Of a stretch of DNA of 64,000 bases, positions 56,331 through 64,000 are shown one piece after another; positions within the stretch are counted from its first letter, which is position 1; every line of letters begins with the position of its first letter. The notes under the pieces are model-generated. The model was given only the letters and a program-made list of their open reading frames with translations. It was not told where the DNA came from and did not search any database. Position numbers and translations under genes: made by a program. The stretch is from Salvator merianae (taxonomy: Eukaryota > Chordata > Lepidosauria > Squamata > Teiidae), in assembly GCA_003586115.2 (NCBI GenBank), contig QVOM02000074.1:3962327-4026326 (forward strand), given 5' to 3'.

Positions 56331-58935
56331 ACTGTCACAGACTAGATTGTAAAGCCATTACAGCCATTACTGTCTCAACCCAAGAAATGTGGGAGCTGGG
56401 CACAGGGAGAACAAATTGCATGATAGCACCTGTTCAGGACCAGAAAAAGTTCAGCAGTGCAACCGGTTGCCTGAAGAGATATAATTCCAACTACAGTGTC
56501 TTTTATGCCAATAAACCTCCAAAGCTACTAGGGGCTTTGGAAGCAGAGGCTGTTAGGATAGCCTACTTCTCTCTTGCTCTGTCTTCTCTCTGTTGTGTAG
56601 CCAACACTTGTATTTATCCAGTAACTTCCTGTGGAACAGACACACTTCCTCTTTCTGCTTGGGAAGATCTTGCTTACCTCTCTAAGTCCAACTATGATAA
56701 TGCAAGAGGTAGAAAAGAGAGAAGAGAAGGTGCACATGCGCACAGCAGCTCTGCAGAATAAATCTTCTTGAAATTGCCTAGCCTTTCCTGGACCTGCGTC
56801 AAACACCAAGCCAAAAAAAAAAAAAAAAAAGGCTCAGACATACAAATCCTACGGAGCTTGCCATTTTAAACAGAAATTCCAGCTATTTTTGTTAGGTGCC
56901 ATCAAGTCCGATTTGACCCCTTGTGACTGTCTGGACAAATGCTTGCCATTTTTACCTGCCTAGAGTAAGATGTTTTTGCACTTGCAGAGACATTTATAGA
57001 AGTGTCTGTTTCCACCCATTTGATTCCACCTTGTTTGTTGTCTTCCCTTTCTTCCTTTGCCAAGTATAATCATTTTCACTTATCGGTTGTCCACTCAAAC
57101 CTTCTACCCAAGTATCTGAATTTTTCATAAGAGGAGGCAGGTTTTCTTTGATTCAGGATTCTGTGTGATGCCAGCGAGCACCAGGTCTATTATGTTTTCT
57201 TACTTTTGCAGACAGAAAGCTTTAGTTTGATGGTGGCTTTTAGGCACATCAATATAAAATCACACAAAGTGGAGAGGATCTATCTTAATTCTAATATACT
57301 CTCATGGGAAGGCAAATAAATAGTTAATGAACTTTTTATTTTCCTATCTGAGGGGAAAGAAATAACCTAGGAAGGCATGGGAAGAACTAACCAGAGGCAT
57401 TAAAATTCAAAACGTACTCATGAACATGAAAATGTCAGTATCTGTTTTACATTTTCATTTTATTTTAATCCCATCTCTGACCAAACAGGTTGAAGGGTTA
57501 CAGGCACTTCCAGACCTGTTTGGTTAGCAAGAAAATAGATGAATTGGCATGTCTCCACCATAAATTGAAAACAGTTCAAAATTTCTTTTAGTGCTTCTAT
57601 CATTTTTAATCTACCATCACTTTTTACAACTGGCTTTTATAGGTGCTTTCTTTATAGCTCAATATTAAAAGGGAAGGCAATGTGCATTTATCGAGTGCTT
57701 TTGTGCACTTAAATTAGCAATGTCAGATAGCAGCACAATCTAGAAGTTACCAAAGGCATTTGGGCTGTGTTCACATCTAGCACAAAATGTGGCTCAGAAA
57801 CACCTTAGAGATAGTAATGTGTGGCACCTGTGTTATCCCATCTCCAATTGACTTTTTATAGCGTAGAATGTTCATGATTGGGGAGGGCCAGGCTGGCATG
57901 TTGAACGATCCCACAAACCATCTATAAACCACCTCTAAGTCTGTGACCAGAGTGTAAAACCCAGGATTATCTCAGCAGTAAGTTTGGCAGGAAAACTGTG
58001 TAATCAATGGATGCGAATTTCCCCCCCAGAGAGGAAGATACCATTGACATAGCCTTCTCCTATTCATACACTGGAATTTCTGAATTTCCGTATTTCCAAA
58101 ACTATGGGAAACTGAGGTTCCTTGTTCTGCACTTGGGAGGAAGCAGCAGGAAAGGACGTCTGCAAGCTTGGAGGAGGATGGTACAGGAAAGATGAATGAT
58201 GAGAGCAAGTAATGGTAGCATCAAAGCAATTAGAAAATAAAACAGCAAATTTAAAAAAGAAAGAAAGAAAACCATGTATATACTAATATCTTCATTTCCA
58301 GAAATCTGAAACTGAGAAAATAAGAGCAAGTGAGTTGCAGAAAATGTAGCTACTCACAGAATAGAAACAATTGCTAGAGATGTTTTACCAACCACAGAAA
58401 TGGAAAGGTGGATTGACCTGTGGTCAATCAATGAGTAGCAACCATTGTCAGGGAGGTGTGCCCTGACGTAGAGGTGAACTCAACTGACAAAATAAGATAA
58501 CTTCACAGCTCCATATATGAACATCTGTGTGGAAGGCACTTTCATTGTGCATCTGATGATTGGATGCTTTTTCCTGAAGGAACAACTTGGAAAAGGCATG
58601 TCTGGATTGCACCTTAACTCTCCTCAAAGGATTTTTTTTAAGATTACTGCATGTGATCACAGCTTAGTTAACAGTTAGTTCATTTGTCCAGATCTGATTT
58701 CTGAGAAGAAGAGAAGGAGAAACTATGGATGAAACTCTGTGCTCAGTACAAATGGGGACTCCTTTGTTTCATTTGGAAAGTTTTGCTATTTTCTTCACTG
58801 ACATTTTCCTTTTTTGTAGCCTCAGTTAATGCTTTTGCATGCTAACTGACATGAGGCTTAACAAAGTAAAGCCCACCCCAACTGGCTTCACTACTTTATA
58901 CCTCTTCCAGTTGATAATCTTTTCCTAGAGACCTT
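56331..58935. other. No gene recognised; poly-A tract and one repeat-like stretch
   Basis: AATAAA at 56757 and an 18-base poly-A at 56813-56830 suggest a retroposed end, but the sequence before it is not identified. GTTAGGTGCCATCAAGTCCG at about 56894 resembles a repeat common in reptilian genomes whose name I cannot fix. The rest, to 58935, is unassigned. Confidence 0.4.
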
Positions 58936-59613
58936 GGGCCTGTTTGCACTTTACGTGCTAGAATGGGCTAATTAGCCGTCTGCACAATGGAGTCTGAAAA
59001 CAGACCCAAAGCTGGATAATGGTGTTTGCCAGTGCGAACGGCATTATCCATCCCTGATGCTTGCCATGGTGACCGGGAGGCCCGCGGGGTGATGACATCA
59101 TCGCGGCGCGGCGCACGGGCCTCCCGGTCACCATGGCAGCGGCCTGACACTTTGTAGGCCGCTGCCGCGGCGACCGCCATTCATGCCAGCGATTGGGCAC
59201 CGGAACGCCAGACGGGGCGCATTGCAGTCTCGTCCAGTGTCCCTGGCCTGATTGCGGCGACGTGGGCTTGATTGGGGCCTCGTACTGGCCCATTCGGCCC
59301 TGCGCAAAGGGGTAGACTCCATTGCCCATCATGCATTGCGTGATCACATGATCACGCAATGCATGATGGGCGGGCTGATCGCCCAGAAGATGGCCGCCGC
59401 CGTGGACAAGGAGGTAAGTGTGAACGAATCCTCACCTGAAGCTCACTTTGAGCTTCAGGTGAGGATTCAGACAGCTTTTTTCTTGTCCGGGTGCTAGTAA
59501 GGATTGGCAGCGGATGAATTCCGCTGCCGGTTCGCTACGGCCGTCCTCTCGTGCGAATGCACTTGTCTAGTAAGCATCCTTGATGCTTGCTAGTTACAAG
59601 TGCGAACAGGTCC
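58936..59613 (+). mobile_element. Family A MITE, 678 bp, 3-bp TSD CTT
   Basis: GGGCCTGTTTGCACTTTAC and the complement of AAGTGCGAACAGGTCC are the ends. CTT is duplicated at 58933-58935 and 59614-59616. The interior closely matches the copy at 8903, except that about 40 bases of the left subterminal hairpin are deleted. The GCGTGATCACATGATCACGC palindrome is perfect here. Confidence 0.9.
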
Positions 59614-59689
59614 CTTGAGACTGAAAGTTATCACAGAGGTGACTAGCAGGCAGCCAACAGATGAAAACCAACACCCTTTACAATAAGAA

Positions 59690-60140
59690 GGTCACACATC
59701 ATTCAGGTGTTGCAAGCATTGCCTTGGCTGCCAGTAACATCCTGGAATCAATGCAAGATACTGGTTTTAACCTATAAAGCCGTAAACTGCTCTGGGCCTG
59801 GATACTTGAAAGACCATCTTCCCCACAATAGCCGTGCTGGAATCTGAGGTGATCTGGAGGAACAGGCTTGTTGGCAGTTCCACTCACCCAAGCTGTTGTG
59901 CGGGGGCTGGTGTATGGCAGTGAGTTTTCTCTGTCATAGCACCACCCTTGTGGAATAAACTTATGACTGACACAAGGCAGGCACCTTCTCTAGCCAAATT
60001 TAAAAGACAGCTGGAAGCAGTTTTTTTCTCCTTGGCATTCACCTCTGGGCAGCACTTTCGTTTTTAATTTTTGTATTAATATTACAATGTTAATAAGTGT
60101 GCATGTGTGTGTGTGTGTGAGAGAGAGAGAGTTGATCTTG
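59690..60140 (+). mobile_element. L2 LINE 3' remnant
   Basis: The translation reads ALPWLPVTSWNQCKILVLTY and then KAVNCSGPGYLKDHLPHNSR, the L2 C-terminal signature. A LVE*TYD stretch and FSSQI*KTAGSSFFLLGIH follow with stops. A (TG)n/(GA)n tract at about 60103-60131 lies within the 3' region. Confidence 0.75.
60103..60131 (+). repeat. (TG)n(AG)n microsatellite
   Basis: A TG run passes directly into an AG run. Confidence 0.9.
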
Positions 60141-61452
60141 TAAGCCACCCTATGCATTATACAATGATAGGACCAAGTACATACATACATACTTAGTGCC
60201 TCATTATTGCCCCCAAATTTTGTCCTTTTAAAGTGGCAGTTTACATTTGCATTCTGCCCAGGATTGTCGAAGTCAAGAGCAAACAAGTCAAAGAGGGCAT
60301 GCATGTAAAGTTGCATGTGGTCAACAGAAGAAGTGGAAAAAGGAACTCCAGCCTTCTATTAACCGTAGGAAGAACATTGATTTAGAAGAATTTAGCAAAC
60401 ATTGCTGCACATTTCACTAAGAGTAAGGCGTGTGTGCTTGAGTGCAGAAGCCTAGCGCAACCCAAGGTACTTAAGCAACACTGCTCTGTTCCTCAGGCTG
60501 CCTGCTTTGGATTCCAAGGACTCTGCTACCTGGTGCAGGATTTGACCATAGTATCCAGTAGAATCTTGGGGGTCTGGGGGAGGCAGTATCAATGGACTGC
60601 TGCCTCCTTCTGTGCCCCATGGAGACTGACGTGGACAGAGCCTATCTTTGGATACTAGAGCATTGGGAAGACATTTCAGAGCAGGGAACAGGGTGTTGAA
60701 ATATTCTCTGCAGCTGCTTCTGCCAACATACATTGCTGCCACTCCTTGGTCTATTGTGGTTACTTACAGAGGAAGCCCAGAGACTGATGACATTTTTAGA
60801 TTTAATATTGGAGAGCAGGGAGAGAAACGATCTTTTACGCACAGAAACATTATGCACATATACACATACAAAGCGTCTTAGTTTGACAGGGCTGTTGTAA
60901 AGATAAAATGGGGGGGGGGGAGGAAAATAACACCTTGAACTTCTAGAAAGAAAGGCGGGATATAAATGCTGTAAGAGATTTAAAAAATCTATTTCTGAAA
61001 TATTTTCCTCTTACTCCTTCCATCTCTTTTCCCTGCTCTGGGCTCCGCCTCAGGGAATTATTAATTTGCCCAGAAATCCCATGGCAGAAATTATGGTAAC
61101 CATATTAATCATTTTAAAAACCTCTGAATTGCGGGAATTCGCCATCACCCAAAAAAACCCTATCAGAATTGACATTTACAAGTGGGAAAGAGAGTACACA
61201 GTCCTTGGTGTATGTATGCTGGAATCCTATTTATATACATTTCTTGAATTACTGAACAGAAATAAACTTTCTTGGTTTTTCAAGTTAAGTTCTTACCTTA
61301 AGCCTTGAATACATATATATCTGCATTTATGTTCTTGAGTGTAAAAGATAGCTTTTTTTCTCACCTCAGTATTAAGCCTAAAAGTGTCATGAGATTTCAT
61401 CAAGTGAAAACCCAGTGGGTGTATACATGTAGCTATTAATATAGCTGTACCC
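60141..61452. other. No gene recognised; L2-like tail
   Basis: AAAGAAAGGCGGGATATAAA at about 60948-60967 resembles an L2 3' end. A short (CATA)n run lies near 60179-60192. Confidence 0.45.
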
Positions 61453-61460
61453 TTCAAAGT

Positions 61461-61594
61461 CAGCGGCGGCCCGTGCCTTTAAGGGGGGGTGTTTGCGAGC
61501 GACCTGCTGTGTCACTACGGAGGCCCGGAGGCCCCGCGAATGGCCATGGCACTCGCGCGAACACACACCCCCTTAAAGGCACGGGCCGCCGCTG
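61461..61594 (+). mobile_element. hAT MITE, 134 bp, 8-bp TSD TTCAAAGT
   Basis: CAGCGGCGGCCCGTGCC and the complement of GGCACGGGCCGCCGCTG are the termini, extending inward over about 30 bases. TTCAAAGT is duplicated exactly at 61453-61460 and 61595-61602. Same family as 50119; the middle GAGGCCCGGAGGCCCCGCG is inverted relative to that copy. Confidence 0.93.
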
Positions 61595-61691
61595 TTCAAA
61601 GTGTTGCATTCTGGGAGGCAGATTTTGGGTGTTTAAAAGGTATTTTTATTCATTTAGTTTGTTTCTTGAGTGAGTGTGAAGAGGAGTCTGT

Positions 61692-62221
61692 GGCCGTTTC
61701 CGCACTTGCCTTGCTTGGACTGGTTTAACTAATCCACTCCAGCCTGTTTTGGTCCAAACAGCTCAGGTGCCATCTGTTCTGGACCAACACCAGCAGCATG
61801 GGTTTAACTAATCCACTCCAGTCTGTTCAAGACCAAGCACAAGTGCCATTTGCATTGTGAGGGCGGGGTGCCATAGCTGTCTTGGTTCACACAACTGACA
61901 CCACACCCAAGGCACAACCCACTCCTGCCAGCAATTGGCCCAGGACCCATCAGTCATATGCTGTGTGTCTTTGAAGGCAGCCTGCCCAGCTCCAAAAGTG
62001 ATTTTCAGAGGAGGGGCAGAGGCTGCAAGGGCAGAGAAGTAGTGATGGCACACAGATGGCGTAACATGTAGCTGAGACTGGAATTCACCCATTCTCCTTG
62101 TTCTGGGCTGGAATAGGGACCTTTGGGGATGGTTGTGGAGCAGACTAGTAATAGTCCAATATAGAAGAAGAATACTAGTGAGCAGCTTGGTCTAGGATAA
62201 CAGGCAAGTGCAGAAATGACC
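61692..62221 (+). mobile_element. Family E MITE, 530 bp, possible 5-bp duplication TCTGT
   Basis: GGCCGTTTCCGCACTTGCC pairs with the complement of GGCAAGTGCAGAAATGACC. TCTGT flanks both sides (61687-61691 and 62222-62226). A short direct repeat, GGTTTAACTAATCCACTCCA, occurs at about 61720 and 61801 inside the element. Confidence 0.78.
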
Positions 62222-62477
62222 TCTGTGTGTGTATGCGAGGGAGAGATTTCCAGCCATTTCTTTTGTTCTTTGCAAGCAAGAAATGTATTTCTGTTTTTAT
62301 AGTTTTGGGAATAAGTGTTTTTTTCTGCATTCTGCCTACAGTGCTACGTTCAAGCCCCTCCAGCAAGACTCTAACAGGACTAGAAGCTCACTTTTTATCC
62401 CATGCCACCCTTTCTGACTTAAAGCTTCCGGAAAAGTAGAACAAAGTGGCAGGGCTGAGGTTGATTTTGCTTCCCAC

Positions 62478-62607
62478 CTTTCCTTTCCTTTCCTTTCCTT
62501 TCCTTTCCTTTCCTTTCCTTTCCTTTCCTTTCCTTTCCTTTCCTTTCCTTTCCTTTCCTTTCCTTTCCTTTCCTTTCCCTTCCTTCCTTCCTTCGTTCTT
62601 TCTTTCC
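62478..62607 (+). repeat. (TTTCC)n microsatellite
   Basis: About 20 near-perfect pentamers run to 62578, followed by shorter TTCC and TTCT units. Lys/Gly/Glu-rich frames on the minus strand are products of this tract. Confidence 0.97.
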
Positions 62608-64000
62608 AATTCTTGCTTGGTGTGCCACTGTGTTGCCAAATCTCCCCCAGCAGTGCCACCCACCTGCTCCCTGTGAGTCTTGGGCCTGGCTGTTGAGTCT
62701 TTGCATTGTGACTCATATAGAATGGCATCAGAATGGGTGGATGGGGAACTACTGGAGAATCAGCTCTGAGAAAAAGACTCAGTGCTGGCAGCTGAGGGTC
62801 AGATATCCCTGCTGACTCTCTTAGAGCAACATACATGCCAGCTGCTCAATAGTTAAAAGTTTTCTGGATAGCTTACAAAATAATTAGAAGGAATAATGTT
62901 AAAGAAACTGATTGAAGTCCACCACAATCAGGCCATGCTTTCTTAAAATACCTGGGGAATAGAAGCTGTTTAGTTTGTTACATGCCTTGGGGCCACAACA
63001 AATGACAGACTATGGAAATCAATCAATAAATATTTGGGGGAGTACCAGAGAATCTCCAGGATAGCCTTCAGCAGGAGTTGGCAAGCTTTGATCACATTTA
63101 GGCGGTGGTCAGACATGCTATTTAATCAGATTCCAGACTATCTTCAATTTGGAGATATAATACCCAAAAATGCTTTTCCATTTTTTCTCTGGAATATCCC
63201 GCTCCCCTAACTGGGACTATCTAATACTTGGATTTTCCCAGCACTGAGACTTTATCTGCTCAATAGTCCATTTACATTTGGAAGGTGTGATTGCACAAGG
63301 AGACTACTGGGGGTTGCAACCAGACTTTTGTGGGTGGGTATAGTGAGGATATTCCATTCTCTCTCCAATGTCTGACCTTGTGGGCATTCTAGAGGGGTGG
63401 CACCATCATCCCCCACTTCCTCCTTGTCCCACATCACCACCTTTCTCTTTTTCCCTTCTTTTATTTACAGGGTTAGTGTTAGGGGTGGAGTAGAAGAGCA
63501 TCCAGGAACTGCTTTGGAGGGCAGATACAGTCTGTAGGGGGGCGGTCTAGGTTCATGAGAAAATAAAAGAAAGCCTCAATCATTCATTTTATTTTGTTTA
63601 AGGCCACAGATCATATAATTTCCATTGTAACATTAAAAAAATGAGGAAGAAGTGGGGGAAGACAGAGGAGGAAGGTGGTCTTTCCCTCCCCTGAAAAGCC
63701 AAAAGCTGAATGACAGCATTGCATTCAATCACAGAGGGCATTGGGAGGACAAGGATGGAGGGCTGGAAAGGAAAAAGTTCCCCATCACCAGACTCAGACC
63801 GGGGAGACTTAAAACTGTGGACAGTGAAAGACAAACTGAGTCAGAACTGTGTGCGAACTTACCAAAAATGGTCTAAGACACCATTATGCCAATTCTTCTG
63901 TGCTTCGAATAAGAAAGGCCTTTCATTACGCAAGAGAAGGCCCTGGAAGAGGGCCTTTGCCAGTGTGGTTCCTGCACAAAACAGGCATGTAGATTTATTT
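62608..64000. other. No gene or repeat recognised
   Basis: Only short frames are present. Several G-rich or C-rich stretches occur around 63460-63550. Confidence 0.5.

Noticed and set aside
56334..56802. Possible solo LTR beginning TGTCACAG and ending near CAAACA before a poly-A
   Set aside because: No target duplication and no second copy in the window; only the TG/CA ends and an AATAAA support it.
62336..62836. Lys/Gly/Glu repeat protein on the minus strand
   Set aside because: It is simply the translation of the (TTTCC)n microsatellite.
3..64000. CRISPR arrays, prokaryotic operons, riboswitches, replication origins
   Set aside because: No evenly spaced repeats with unique spacers and no dense coding; LINE, hAT and microsatellite content is that of a vertebrate nuclear genome.

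Overview
This is a vertebrate nuclear window, most likely from a squamate reptile (lizard, possibly a gecko). It holds no operons and no continuous host gene. What is recognisable is almost all transposable-element DNA: several CR1-type LINEs of at least two subfamilies, L2 remnants, an R4/Dong-like LINE pair, L1 ORF1 debris, a Penelope-like element, two Ty3/gypsy remnants, a Tc1-like fragment, several hAT elements and a large set of short non-autonomous inverted-repeat transposons. That mixture, together with the (ATTCTATG)n CR1 tail, is what points to a squamate; the call is from general knowledge and was not tested by a search.

Layout. 1-4.1 kb: the 3' part of a CR1 with 513 open codons, abutting a truncated FGFR1-like transmembrane exon on the minus strand (1620-1743), then a decayed second CR1 split by a 732-bp MITE. 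4.3-4.7 kb: an esterase-like ORF1 remnant. 7-12.5 kb: two MITEs and a nearly full-length but broken minus-strand CR1 with a nested MITE. 12.5-30 kb: mostly unassigned DNA with scattered MITEs, a foldback element at 19.9-20.6 kb, L2 fragments, a tRNA-derived fragment and a three-copy unknown repeat. 30.9-34.1 kb: a Penelope-like element containing at least three other transposons in nested order. 34.7-40.5 kb: CR1 and MITE fragments. 41-45.9 kb: a decayed Ty3/gypsy element split by an R4-like LINE and next to a perfect 96-bp tandem duplication. 45.9-51.2 kb: Tc1 fragment, CR1 tail, L1 ORF1, MITEs, a second R4-like tail and a second gypsy remnant. 53.7-55.8 kb: a CR1 split by a GC-rich hAT element that contains a 325-bp run of N. 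56-64 kb: MITEs, an L2 remnant, a small hAT MITE and a (TTTCC)n tract.

The most coherent pattern is a supergroup of about 17 non-autonomous elements (roughly 8 kb in all). Their ends share a GGSCYKTTYNGCACTT-like signature, and six copies are flanked by exact 3-bp duplications (GAT, AAT, CTT, TTG, TTT, TAA). A separate group ends in CAGCGG, CACTGGCG or TAGGGATG and carries 8-bp duplications, which is the hAT hallmark. Several insertions interrupt recognisable older elements, so the empty site and the relative order of insertion can be read directly.

Limits: all family names rest on reading translations, terminal repeats and target duplications by eye. Boundaries given as approximate could shift by tens of bases.
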